Below are positions 31,201-38,267 of a DNA stretch of 48,352 bases, in pieces; the first letter of the stretch is position 1; every line of letters begins with the position of its first letter. Below the pieces are notes generated by a model that saw only the letters and a program-made list of their open reading frames with translations, did no database searches and was not told the origin of the DNA. This stretch comes from an uncultured Sphingomonadaceae bacterium (GTDB taxonomy: Bacteria; Pseudomonadota; Alphaproteobacteria; Sphingomonadales; Sphingomonadaceae). Where the stretch lies: contig CAMLGC010000017.1 in assembly GCA_946479505.1 (NCBI GenBank), positions 1-48,352 on the forward strand, given 5' to 3'. Position numbers and translations under genes: made by a program.

Positions 31201-31488
31201 GATCACCGTTTCCGAATTGCCCTCGCGCACCGTCGAGTTGATCTCGTCGATCCCCGGCAGGCTGCGCACCGCCGATTCGACGCGCTGGGTGATCTGCGTC
31301 TCGAGCTCGGACGGAGCCGCGCCGGGCTGCGAGATCGAGATCCACACGATCGGGAAGTCGATATCGGGCTGGTTGTTGACGTCCATCCGCATGAAGCTGA
31401 CGACCCCCGCCAGCGTCAGCGCCACGAACAGGACGATCGACGGGACCGGGTTGCGGATCGACCAGGCGGAGATGTTCCGGAAGCTCAT
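28267..31488 (-). CDS. RND efflux transporter permease (HAE1/AcrB family)
   Basis: A 1,073-residue inner-membrane pump with the full two-fold RND plan: TM1 (NPVPSIVLFVALTLAGVVSF), a large periplasmic loop, TM2-6, a second loop, and TM8-12. The proton-relay Asp pair is in VAGVLVDDAIVEIENI. N-terminal landmarks NQPDIDFPIVWISISQPGAAPSELETQ and SLPGIDEINSTVREG are typical of the multidrug HAE1 group. It acts with the adaptor encoded three bases upstream. No outer membrane channel gene is in the window, so one must be supplied elsewhere. Substrates are not predictable. Confidence 0.95.
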   Translation of the reverse strand: MSFRNISAWSIRNPVPSIVLFVALTLAGVVSFMRMDVNNQPDIDFPIVWISISQPGAAPSELETQITQRVESAVRSLPGIDEINSTVREGNSETVIQLDIGTPIDRAVEDVRSAIQQIRGDLPDGILEPQIGRVDTTNNDLASFSAVATDMTIEDLSWYIDNDVAKTLLAVPGMAGVNRNGGVSREIRVILDPVKLQAQGLTASEVNQQLRQINLNAAGGKAEIAGSEQAVRVLGNAESAYDLSQTQIAVGGGRTVKLDDIAEVRDLYAEPTSASAIDGRPVVSFDIQRAKGSSDVTVYHGAVEKLKELEARNPKVQFRLLYNNAKYAEEQYASAIDAMIEGAFLAVAVVFLFLRDWRATVISALAIPLSAIPTFWFIEMLGFNLNQMTLLALSLVAGVLVDDAIVEIENIVRHMRMGKSAYQASIDAADEIGLAVLATTMSIVAVFLPVGLMPGISGQFFKNFGLTVVVAVLMSLAVARLVTPMIAAYFLKSFGHAKHGEGWLMDVYMKVLRWTLDTRKAKARAAGRGFFGRVLARFRDHRMWVVGMGALSFLLTIVCFAMLPMQFQPEQDDDDSTVRIEMVPGTTLEQTKAVVDRVAHLLQDQKIVTSVYQRSFVGSGRVTAQLAEDREVTSTQFERGLAPELTKIPDARVSFQSQGGWGSSGRDLTIVLGGEDPKLLNETAVKLVNQMSKLKTVVAPRITGDLQRPEIVIRPRLDLAADLGVTTAAMSSAIRIATLGDIDQNSARFSLSDRQIPIRVALDENARERLSTIQNLPVTTQSGGSVPLRVVADIGFGAGPTKIERLNQQRQLTIGADLAQGIISGVAMEGIHNLPIMKNLPLGVHELQVGQAKWQAEMVKNFIIAVISGTFLVFAVLVLLYRRFLPPFVNMGSLLLAPLGGLLALLVTGNALSMPVFIGLLMLLGIVAKNSILLIDFALEEIHKGVDLLTAIIDAGHKRAQPIVMTTVAMIAGMIPTAISLSGDNSWRAPMGITVIGGLALSTLLTLLIVPASFSLAVGVERWIGPKLGRRLLTYRPGDDERPALDHPGGPALPGRRGAIGYRGDDEEPQPAE

Positions 31489-31491
31489 GGC

Positions 31492-32679
31492 CTAGCTCGC
31501 ATTCTTCTCGAGGACGGGCTTCACCTTGTCGCCCGGATTGAGGAACGCGCCCGCCGAGACCACCACGCGCTCGGTGCCGTCGAGGCCGTCGGCGATCGCG
31601 ACGCCCGCGTCGGAGACCTCGCCCGTCGTCACGTTGCGGCGCACGGCCTTGTCGTCCTTGTCGATGATATACACGAAATTCTGCGCGCCGTCGCTCTGCA
31701 CCGCCGATTCGGGAAGCAGCGGCGCCTGGTTCGCGCCGGCGATGATCCGCGCCGAAGCGAAGCCGCCGGGGCGGAGCTCGGGCGCGTAGCTGAGCGCGAT
31801 GCGGGCGGTGCCTTGGCGGGTATCGGGATCGATCACCGACGAGATCTGCCAGACCTGCCCCTTGAACTGCTTGTCGGTGCCGATCGGCGTCACCGTCGCC
31901 GGCGCGCCGGTCGAAATGCGCGCGAGATCGCCCTCGGCGAGCTTCGCCTGCATCTCCATCTGCCCGCCCCGGGCGATGCGGAAGAGGACGCCGCTGCCCG
32001 CGCTCACGATCTGGCCGGGTTCGACGCCGCGCGTCAGCACCAGCCCCGCCGCGGGCGCGCGGATATCGAGCCGGCCGTTGCGGGCACGCGTTTCCGCGAG
32101 CTGCGCCTTGGCGACGTTGACGCGCGCGACCGCGGCGTCGCGGGTCGCGGTCTTGTTGTCGATATCGGCCTGCGAGATAAACCCGCGGGAGACGAGCTGC
32201 CTGGCGCGATCAAGATCGGCCTGCGCGAGCTTGGCATCGGCCTCGGCAACGCGCACCTGCGCGGCGAGCGATTCGGCGGTTTGCGACTGGACCGAGCGAT
32301 CGACCGTCGCGAGCACCTGCCCCGCCTCGACCCAATCGCCGGCATCGACCAGCACGCGCGTCACGCGGCCGCCTTCGCCGGCGACGCCCACCGGCATCTC
32401 GCGGCGCGCGGCAATCGTGCCGGTTGCGGTGATATCGCGCACGATCGTGGCGCGGCCGGGCTTCGTCACCGTCACCGTCGGAATCTGGCTGTTCGGATCG
32501 GCGGCGCCGAACGGCTGGTCGTTCGGGCCGGCGCGGCCGAACGACAGATACCCGACCACGAGCGCCACGAGCACCGCGACGATTGCATAGGGTATCCAGC
32601 GACGCCGGCGGCGGCGCTCGCTCATGTCCGGCAGCGCGTAGCGCTCTTCCTCGCCGATGGTGCCCGATTCGTAGTTCAT
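31492..32679 (-). CDS. RND efflux periplasmic adaptor (HlyD/MFP family)
   Basis: A 395-residue membrane fusion protein linking the RND pump to an outer membrane channel. An Arg-rich cytoplasmic start (MSERRRRRRW) leads to one membrane helix (IPYAIVAVLVALVVGYLSF). The lipoyl-like half-motifs (GRVTRVLVDAGDWVEAGQVLATVD and RLDIRAPAAGLVLTRGVEPGQIV) flank a coiled-coil hairpin, and beta-barrel and membrane-proximal domains follow. ATG 32679 is chosen; GTG 32691 would add four residues. A promoter with a perfect -10 lies 55-81 bp upstream. Confidence 0.93.
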   Translation of the reverse strand: MNYESGTIGEEERYALPDMSERRRRRRWIPYAIVAVLVALVVGYLSFGRAGPNDQPFGAADPNSQIPTVTVTKPGRATIVRDITATGTIAARREMPVGVAGEGGRVTRVLVDAGDWVEAGQVLATVDRSVQSQTAESLAAQVRVAEADAKLAQADLDRARQLVSRGFISQADIDNKTATRDAAVARVNVAKAQLAETRARNGRLDIRAPAAGLVLTRGVEPGQIVSAGSGVLFRIARGGQMEMQAKLAEGDLARISTGAPATVTPIGTDKQFKGQVWQISSVIDPDTRQGTARIALSYAPELRPGGFASARIIAGANQAPLLPESAVQSDGAQNFVYIIDKDDKAVRRNVTTGEVSDAGVAIADGLDGTERVVVSAGAFLNPGDKVKPVLEKNAS

Positions 32680-32733
32680 CTGTTCAGTCACTTTCCCGTC
32701 CCGGCTATGGCTGCCGCGCCTGTCGGGCAGTGT

Positions 32734-32760
32734 ATTATAGAAATAGATCACCGACCTCAA
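32734..32760 (-). promoter_or_regulatory. Candidate promoter of the RND efflux operon
   Basis: On the - strand TTGAGG (32760-32755) is followed after 15 bp by a perfect TATAAT (32739-32734). Transcription would start near 32727, leaving about 48 nt of leader before the adaptor ATG. The spacer is short, which may point to an activator. No regulator gene adjoins the operon. Confidence 0.5.
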
Positions 32761-32914
32761 GCGGTCGCGTGCGCTTTTTTGACGTACGCAATTTGAACGT
32801 GGCCTTAGCACGGCAAAGGCCGTTGCGGCGAGGAAACGGTTGCAAAGCATCGCGCTTGAGGCGAGGCTGCGCCCCGCTGCGATCGAGGGGGTGCGGCAAC
32901 AAGGAGCAGGATCG

Positions 32915-33178
32915 ATGCCCGAGAGCTCGATGCTGGACTGGCTGCTGATCGGCGTCGTGCTCGGCGTCGTGGCGCGGCTGCTGATGCCCCGCCGCGATCC
33001 GGGCGGATTCGTGGTTGCCATCCTCGTCGGCATCGTCGGCGCGATCCTGGGCGGCGCGCTCGCGCAGATGCCCGGCTGGCGGGTCGACGAAGGCTGGGGC
33101 AACAACCTCGCCGCGGGGCTGGGCGCCGTCGTCCTGCTGATCGCCTACCGTCTCGTCGTCGCACGCCGCGCCGGCTGA
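32915..33178 (+). CDS. GlsB/YeaQ/YmgE family membrane protein
   Basis: An 87-residue protein with three hydrophobic helices (DWLLIGVVLGVVARLL, GGFVVAILVGIVGAILGGALAQ, AAGLGAVVLLIAYRLVV) and the GxVxAxLxG Gly spacing of the transglycosylase-associated (GlsB/YeaQ) family. These small inner-membrane proteins are linked to envelope stress, but no activity is established. AAGGAG precedes ATG 32915. It is divergent from the RND operon and precedes the SIMPL gene by 70 bp. Confidence 0.85.
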   Translation: MPESSMLDWLLIGVVLGVVARLLMPRRDPGGFVVAILVGIVGAILGGALAQMPGWRVDEGWGNNLAAGLGAVVLLIAYRLVVARRAG

Positions 33179-33248
33179 GGCAGCGGTTCAGCGCAGGTTG
33201 TCCGCGCATCCGCCATGTTCCGCCCACACGAACCAGCAGGAGATTTTC

Positions 33249-33971
33249 ATGCCCCGTATCGCCACCGCGCTTGCCGCCGCGTTCGCGCTCCCGCTCGCGG
33301 CCCCCGCCGCGGCACAGATCGTCGCGCCGACGATCCTCCCCGACGGAACGCTGCTCGAGGTCTCCGCGCAGGGCAAGAGCACGCGCGTTCCCGACCTGGC
33401 GACGATCCGTGCGGGCGTGGTGACGCAGGCGCCGACCGCCGCGGCCGCGCTGAGCGAGAATGCCGGGCGGATGGATCGCGTGCTTGCGGCGCTGCGGGAT
33501 GCGGGGGTCGCCGAGCGCGACATCGCCACCGCGACCGTCCGGCTTTCGCCGCAATATCGCTACATCGAGAACCAGGCGCCTGCGATCACCGGCTATCAGG
33601 CGACCAACACCGTCTCGATCCGCTTTCGCGATATCGCGGAGAGCGGCACGATTCTCGATGCGCTGGTGAAGCAGGGCGCCAACCAGATCGACGGGCCCAA
33701 TCTCTCGCTCGACAACCCCGATGCCGCGCTGGACGAGGCGCGCACCGATGCGGTGAAACGCGCCCGCGCCCGCGCCGAGCTTTATGCGCGCGCCGCGGGC
33801 CTGAGCGTCTCGCGCATCGTCTCGATCAGCGAGAGCGGCGACAATGTCGGCATGCCGCCGCCGCGCCCGATCATGTATGCCGCGCGCGCCGAATCAGCCG
33901 CCGACACGGCGATCGTCCCCGGCGAAACCGACGTCACCGTGACGCTTCAGGTCCGTTTCCTGCTCAAATGA
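33249..33971 (+). CDS. SIMPL domain (DUF541) periplasmic protein
   Basis: A 240-residue exported protein. The signal peptide covers residues 1-22 (ALPLAAPAAA-QIV). The SIMPL/DUF541 domain shows in LLEVSAQGKSTRVPDLATIRAGVVTQAPTA, then YRYIENQAPAITGYQATNTVSIRFRD, and the C-terminal helix AVKRARARAELYARAAGLSVSRIVSISES. Members form periplasmic oligomers with roles in stress tolerance that are poorly defined. AGGAG precedes ATG 33249. A terminator hairpin follows directly. Confidence 0.9.
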   Translation: MPRIATALAAAFALPLAAPAAAQIVAPTILPDGTLLEVSAQGKSTRVPDLATIRAGVVTQAPTAAAALSENAGRMDRVLAALRDAGVAERDIATATVRLSPQYRYIENQAPAITGYQATNTVSIRFRDIAESGTILDALVKQGANQIDGPNLSLDNPDAALDEARTDAVKRARARAELYARAAGLSVSRIVSISESGDNVGMPPPRPIMYAARAESAADTAIVPGETDVTVTLQVRFLLK

Positions 33972-33975
33972 GAGA

Positions 33976-34014
33976 AGGCGCCGTCCGGGTGCTCCCCGGG
34001 CGGCGCCTCCTTTC
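33976..34014 (+). terminator. Terminator after the SIMPL gene
   Basis: AGGCGCCG (33976-33983) pairs with CGGCGCCT (34001-34008), continuing through a G-T pair into CCGGG/CCCGG, for a 14-bp stem with a 5-nt loop. A short pyrimidine run (CCTTTC) follows. It lies five bases after the stop and also separates the convergent GlsB-like gene. Confidence 0.65.
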
Positions 34015-34038
34015 GATTGCCTCGATGCGCCGATGGAT

Positions 34039-34293
34039 TCAGCGCACGCTGCCGCGGCGAACGAGATTGACGATCGCGAGCAGGATGATCGCGCCCAAAA
34101 GCGAGATGATGAACGAATAGACCGTCACGCCGTTGTTGATCGACCCGCCGGTGAAGATCAGCCCGCCGATGAACGCACCGACGATGCCGACGACGATGTT
34201 GAGCAGGATTCCCTGCTGCGCGTCCGTGCGCATGACCAGGCTCGCGAGCCAGCCGACGATGCCGCCGATGATCAGCCAGATGATGATACCCAT
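34039..34293 (-). CDS. GlsB/YeaQ/YmgE family membrane protein
   Basis: An 84-residue, three-helix membrane protein beginning MGIIIWLIIGGIVGWLASLVM, followed by QQGILLNIVVGIVGAFIGGLIF and SFIISLLGAIILLAIVNLVRR. This is the canonical form of the GlsB/YeaQ family and is closer to the family pattern than the one at 32915. GGAGGGA precedes ATG 34293. The function is unknown, though family members are often induced by envelope or general stress. The pair of related genes flanks the SIMPL gene. Confidence 0.9.
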   Translation of the reverse strand: MGIIIWLIIGGIVGWLASLVMRTDAQQGILLNIVVGIVGAFIGGLIFTGGSINNGVTVYSFIISLLGAIILLAIVNLVRRGSVR

Positions 34294-34397
34294 GAACCGT
34301 CCCTCCGTTTGGACCCGGTGGTGTGCCGGGCTGTGGAGGGAAGACTCGCGAGCCGTCCGATTTGTTCCGCAGGCGTTTTGAGTCGGGTGCGCCCGCC

Positions 34398-34697
34398 TCA
34401 GTATTTCTGCTGGCGCTCGTAGAGCGATTTGTAGTGCTGGATGCGCGTCACGCGCAGCCCCGGCATGCCGACGCGGTCGATCGCGCGCTGCCAGCTCGCA
34501 AATTCCTCGGAGGTGAGGCCATAGCGGTCGCAGACCTCGTCCACGGTCAAGAGCCCGCCATTGACCGCAGCGACGACTTCCGCCTTGCGCCGCACGACCC
34601 AACGGGTCGTATCCGGCGGCGGCAGCGTCTCCAGCGTCAACGGTTCGCCGAGCGGGCCGATCACCTTGGCTGGACGAATCTTCTGGTTCTCGATCAT
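34398..34697 (-). CDS. sciP: SciP-type CtrA inhibitor (DUF1153)
   Basis: A 99-residue DNA-binding protein. The pattern VIGPLGEPLTLETLPPPDTTRWVVRRKAEVVAAV, then GGLLTVDEVCDRYGLTSEEFASWQRAID, is that of Caulobacter SciP, which binds promoters and blocks transcription driven by the cell-cycle regulator CtrA. The helix-turn-helix lies at about residues 50-75, and the basic WVVRRK strand is part of the DNA- or CtrA-contacting surface. The C-terminus is slightly longer than in Caulobacter. CtrA also feeds into GTA control in other alphaproteobacteria. It is a single gene, 94 bp after the small gene at 34792. Confidence 0.88.
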   Translation of the reverse strand: MIENQKIRPAKVIGPLGEPLTLETLPPPDTTRWVVRRKAEVVAAVNGGLLTVDEVCDRYGLTSEEFASWQRAIDRVGMPGLRVTRIQHYKSLYERQQKY

Positions 34698-34791
34698 CTA
34701 TACCTCATCGGGGCGGGGGGCCCCCTTCAACTCAGACCAGTGTGCCGAAGGGCTTTGAACATCCCCTGAAACGGCACGGTAAACGCCGTCT

Positions 34792-35037
34792 TCATTCCTC
34801 TTGCCAGCTTCTCAACGCCGCCGCGGCCGCGGCATTGAAGGCGCCGTGCGCCGGCGCGAGCAAGCAATGTTCCATCGCGGTCGAGCCGAGCCTTGCGAAG
34901 AACAGGGCGGTCGGGCTCGCCGCCTGGCGCGCCGCAATCCCGACCATCATCACGGCAAGATCCGGCGGCAGGACGGTGACCGCCTCGCTCTTGTCGAAAT
35001 TGGGAAAACTCAGGTCAGCCAAGGCACGTCCCGACAC
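34792..35037 (-). CDS. Unrecognised small protein upstream of sciP
   Basis: The frame encodes 81 residues from GTG 35037 (or 76 from TTG 35022, starting [20 protein letters not shown]). Its codons are rich in G/C at third positions, unlike the overlapping + strand frame, which argues for real coding. The protein has a mostly helical second half ([39 protein letters not shown]). I recognise no family. It is oriented with sciP and divergent from mnmA. The start is uncertain because no strong ribosome site is seen. Confidence 0.45.
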   Translation of the reverse strand: MSGRALADLSFPNFDKSEAVTVLPPDLAVMMVGIAARQAASPTALFFARLGSTAMEHCLLAPAHGAFNAAAAAALRSWQEE

Positions 35038-35159
35038 GCAGACTCGTTCGTAAGGCCGATCTACCCCCCGTGTCTGAAGGTCCGGTAAACCCGCGCGCAA
35101 GGGCTTGGAAACGATCGCGGCTTTGCATCGCTTCGCCGCGTGCCGTAAGGGCGGCGGCG

Positions 35160-36272
35160 ATGATCGAGGGCGATTTCCAGCTTGGCGAGGACCTCTCCGG
35201 CCGCCGCATCGTCGTCGCCATGTCGGGCGGCGTCGACAGCTCGGTGGTGGCCGCGCTCGCGCATGCAAGCGGCGCCGAGACGATCGGCGTCACGCTCCAG
35301 CTCTACGATCATGGCGAGGCGGTGGGGCGCGCAGGGTCCTGCTGCGCGGGCCGCGATATCCGCGACGCGCGCGCTGTGTGCGACCGGCTGGGCATCGCGC
35401 ACTACGTATTCGACCACGAAAGCGCGTTTCGCGAGGCGGTGATCGACGATTTCGCGGACGAGTACATGGCCGGGCGTACGCCGATCCCGTGTATCAAGTG
35501 CAACATGGGGCCCAAGTTCACCGACCTGTTCGGCCTCGCGCGCGAGCTCGGCGCCGATGCGCTCGCGACCGGGCATTATGTCCGTCGCGTCGAGGGAGCG
35601 CAGGGTCCCGAATTGCACCGCGCGATCGATCCCGCGCGCGACCAGAGCTATTTCCTGTTCGCGACGACCAGCGAGCAGCTCGATTTCCTGCGCTTTCCGC
35701 TCGGTGGCCTGCCCAAGCCGCGCGTGCGCGAGATCGCCGCCGAGCTCGGGCTCGGGGTCGCGGCCAAGCCCGACAGCCAGGACATCTGCTTCGTTCCCGA
35801 CGGAGATTATGCGCGGCTGGTGAAGAAGCTCCGCCCCGACGCCGATCTCGGTGGCGAGATCGTCGACGAGGCGGGCCGCACGCTGGGCGAGCACAAGGGG
35901 CTGCTCCACTTCACCGTCGGCCAGCGCAGGGGAATCGAGATCGGTGGGCAGGCCGAGCCGCTCTACGTAATCCGGCTCGAGCCCGCGACGCGGCGGCTGG
36001 TGGTTGGGCCGAGGGCAGCGCTCGCGGTGTCCGCGGCGCGGCTCACCGGCGTCAACTGGATTGGCAGCGGGCATTCGGGGCCGGTCACCGCCAAGGTGCG
36101 CTCGCTCGCGCGGCCGGTGCCGGCGCGGATCGAGGGCGACCAGGTGCGCTTCGACGCGCCCGAATATGGCGTCGCGCCCGGCCAGGCGGCGGTGCTCTAC
36201 TCAGGCGAGCGCGTGCTCGGCGGCGGGTGGATCGCGGAGACCGAGCGGGCGGAAGTGGCCCTCGCCGCCTGA
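35160..36272 (+). CDS. mnmA: tRNA-specific 2-thiouridylase MnmA
   Basis: Places the 2-thio group on U34 of tRNA-Lys, -Glu and -Gln. The PP-loop is SGGVDSS at residues 22-28. The active-site Cys pair is C114 (PCIKCN) and C210 ([15 protein letters not shown]), matching the two catalytic Cys of E. coli MnmA. An extra CC at 61-62 (GSCCAGRD) is typical of alphaproteobacterial versions. At 370 residues the length is normal. I prefer ATG 35160; the frame is open to 35070 with a basic, poorly conserved extension. The C-terminal beta-barrel ends ERVLGGGWI. Confidence 0.95.
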   Translation: MIEGDFQLGEDLSGRRIVVAMSGGVDSSVVAALAHASGAETIGVTLQLYDHGEAVGRAGSCCAGRDIRDARAVCDRLGIAHYVFDHESAFREAVIDDFADEYMAGRTPIPCIKCNMGPKFTDLFGLARELGADALATGHYVRRVEGAQGPELHRAIDPARDQSYFLFATTSEQLDFLRFPLGGLPKPRVREIAAELGLGVAAKPDSQDICFVPDGDYARLVKKLRPDADLGGEIVDEAGRTLGEHKGLLHFTVGQRRGIEIGGQAEPLYVIRLEPATRRLVVGPRAALAVSAARLTGVNWIGSGHSGPVTAKVRSLARPVPARIEGDQVRFDAPEYGVAPGQAAVLYSGERVLGGGWIAETERAEVALAA

Positions 36273-36319
36273 TCCATTCGATCGCTGTCATCGAGAGATT
36301 GCATCAGCAGCGGGCGGAC

Positions 36320-36351
36320 CCAATCGGGCGATTGGATCGTTGCTGCAACGA
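36320..36351. promoter_or_regulatory. Two short inverted repeats upstream of dps
   Basis: CCAATC/GATTGG (36320-36325 with 36330-36335) and TCGTTG/CAACGA (36337-36342 with 36346-36351) lie in the 110-bp gap before dps, 30-60 bp from its ATG. Their position suggests operators for stress control of dps, but neither matches a site I know. Confidence 0.35.
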
Positions 36352-36382
36352 CTCAATACATTGCCGAAAAGGAACCCACGCG

Positions 36383-36877
36383 ATGGCAACCGACGCGCCG
36401 CTCAAGACGCCCACCGACATCAAATCGAACGCTGCGAAGACCGTTGCCGAGGCGCTGAACGCCATCCTCGCCGATTCATTCGCGCTCTACCTCAAAACCA
36501 AGAACTTCCACTGGCACGTCTCGGGCCCGCATTTTCATGATTATCACCTGATGTTCGACGCCCAGGCGACGCAGATCCTCGGCACCACCGATCAGATCGC
36601 CGAGCGCGTGCGCAAGATCGGCAACACCACATTGCGATCGATCGGCGATGTCGCGCGGCACCAGTCGATCAAGGACAACGACAAGGATTTCGTGAAGCCC
36701 GAGGACATGCTCGCCGAGCTGCGCGACGACAATCTGAAGCTCGTCGACAAGCTGCGCGAGGCAAAGGACATCGTCGACGAGGCGAAGGACAACGCGACGA
36801 GCGGGATCCTCGACGACTGGACCGACCAGGCCGAGGAGCGCGCGTGGTTTCTGTTCGAGGCGAGCCGGAAGGCTTGA
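36383..36877 (+). CDS. dps: Dps-type ferritin, DNA protection protein
   Basis: A 164-residue Dps dodecamer subunit that oxidises Fe(II) with peroxide, stores iron and protects DNA in stationary phase. The inter-subunit ferroxidase ligands are complete: H43 (NFHWHV), H55 and D59 (YHLMFDAQ), D70 and E74 (TTDQIAER). The N-terminus has Lys residues (LKTPTDIKSNAAK) that could contact DNA. AGGAA precedes ATG 36383. Two inverted repeats upstream may be operators. Confidence 0.95.
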   Translation: MATDAPLKTPTDIKSNAAKTVAEALNAILADSFALYLKTKNFHWHVSGPHFHDYHLMFDAQATQILGTTDQIAERVRKIGNTTLRSIGDVARHQSIKDNDKDFVKPEDMLAELRDDNLKLVDKLREAKDIVDEAKDNATSGILDDWTDQAEERAWFLFEASRKA

Positions 36878-36931
36878 CGCGGAACGTGCGGCGCGGCGCG
36901 CCGTTGAGAAGCAGGCAAACGGAGACGCATC

Positions 36932-37117
36932 ATGCTAAAGGCGGCTTTCCTCTTCCTAATCATCGGGCTCGTGCTCGCGGTGCTCGGGTTCGGCGGAATC
37001 GGCGGGGCCTTCATCGGCATCGCCAAGATCCTGTTCTTCATCGCGATCGCGATCTTCGTGATCCTGCTCGTGCTCGGCTTGCTCGTCGGCAAGGGCGTCA
37101 AGGACGCGATCGACTGA
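36932..37117 (+). CDS. DUF1328 small membrane protein
   Basis: A 61-residue protein made of two hydrophobic helices ([21 protein letters not shown] and [24 protein letters not shown]) joined by GIGGAFIG, ending in the charged KGVKDAID. This is the DUF1328 (YtjA-like) family of tiny inner-membrane proteins, often found among stress genes and of unknown role. It lies 54 bp after dps, possibly in the same stress regulon. GGAGACGC is the ribosome site before ATG 36932. Confidence 0.85.
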   Translation: MLKAAFLFLIIGLVLAVLGFGGIGGAFIGIAKILFFIAIAIFVILLVLGLLVGKGVKDAID

Positions 37118-37133
37118 CGCGCATGATCCAGAC

Positions 37134-38267
37134 ATGCAGGCGGTAACCGCGCGAATCGCGCCCGGCGTGCGCGCGATCGACGCCGCCGATTGGGATGTCT
37201 GCGCGGGGACGGGCAATCCGTTCGTTCGGCACGCCTTCCTTTCGGTCCTCGAGGAATCGGGAAGCGCGACCGCCGCGACCGGCTGGCAGCCGGTGCCGGT
37301 CGTCGTCGACGGCGCCGACGGCCGCCCCGGCGCGATCGCCCCGGCCTATGCCAAGAGCCACAGCCAGGGCGAATATGTCTTCGACCACGCCTGGGCCGAT
37401 GCGTGGGAGCGCGCAGGCGGCGCCTATTATCCCAAGCTTCAGGTCGCGGTGCCCTTCACGCCGGTGCCGGGGCCGCGGCTGCTGTTGCACGAGGCGGCGC
37501 TCGCGCCGTCGCTGATCGCCGCGATCGAGGCGGTGGCCGACCAGCACGGCCTCTCCTCGGCGCACGCGACCTTTGTTTCGCCCGAGCAGGTGCCGCTGTT
37601 CGAGGCGGCGGGGTGGCTGATCCGGCAGGGCACCCAATTCCATTGGAAGAATGCCGGATACGCAACCTTTGACGATTTCCTGGGCGCGCTCGCGTCGCGC
37701 AAGCGAAAGGCGGTCCGCCGCGAGCGCGCCGAGGCCGTCGCGGGGCTGACGATCCGCCATCTGACGGGCAGCGCGCTGACCGAGGCGCATTGGGATGCGT
37801 TCTCGGTGTTCTATCAGGACACCGGATCGCGCAAATGGGGGCAACCGTACCTCACGCGCCGCTTTTTCTCGCTGCTGGGCGAGCGCATGGCGGACGAGGT
37901 GCTGCTGATCCTCGCCGAGCGCGACGGCCGCCCGATCGCGGGCGCGCTCAACCTGATCGGCGGCGATACGCTCTACGGCCGCTATTGGGGCGCGATCGAG
38001 CACGTGCCCTTCCTCCATTTCGAATTGTGCTATTATCAGGCGATCGACGCGGCGATCGCGCGCGGGCTCTCGACCGTCGAGGCGGGCGCGCAGGGCGAGC
38101 ACAAGCTCGCCCGCGGTTACGAGCCGGTGTCGACCTGGTCGGCGCATTATTTTCCGGACCCCGCATTTCGCCGGGCGGTCGCCGATTTCGTGGGGCGCGA
38201 GCGCGAGGCGGTCGCCGCCGACCGCGACTTTCTTGCCGAGCTGATGCCGTTCAGGAAGGACGGCTGA
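37134..38267 (+). CDS. GNAT/FemAB-like protein, DUF482 (COG3146) family
   Basis: A 377-residue protein of the DUF482 family, which has two GNAT-like domains like the FemAB peptidyl transferases. Recognisable stretches are WDVCAGTGNPFVRHAFLSVLEESGSA at the N-terminus, KLQVAVPFTPVPGPRLLL, and in the second half GRYWGAIEHVPFLHFELCYYQAIDAAI with VEAGAQGEHKLARGYEP. It probably acylates an amine or an aminoacyl acceptor, but substrates are unknown. It begins 16 bp after the DUF1328 gene and overlaps the convergent membrane protein gene by 17 bases. Confidence 0.85.
   Translation: MQAVTARIAPGVRAIDAADWDVCAGTGNPFVRHAFLSVLEESGSATAATGWQPVPVVVDGADGRPGAIAPAYAKSHSQGEYVFDHAWADAWERAGGAYYPKLQVAVPFTPVPGPRLLLHEAALAPSLIAAIEAVADQHGLSSAHATFVSPEQVPLFEAAGWLIRQGTQFHWKNAGYATFDDFLGALASRKRKAVRRERAEAVAGLTIRHLTGSALTEAHWDAFSVFYQDTGSRKWGQPYLTRRFFSLLGERMADEVLLILAERDGRPIAGALNLIGGDTLYGRYWGAIEHVPFLHFELCYYQAIDAAIARGLSTVEAGAQGEHKLARGYEPVSTWSAHYFPDPAFRRAVADFVGREREAVAADRDFLAELMPFRKDG

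Noticed and set aside
29689..32796. 1,035-codon open frame on the + strand across the RND operon
   Set aside because: It is a mirror of the RND pump and adaptor, rich in Asp/His/Arg, with no ribosome site or domain.
34742..35053. 103-codon + strand frame between sciP and mnmA
   Set aside because: Its third codon positions are poorer in G/C than those of the overlapping - strand frame, which is the better coding candidate.
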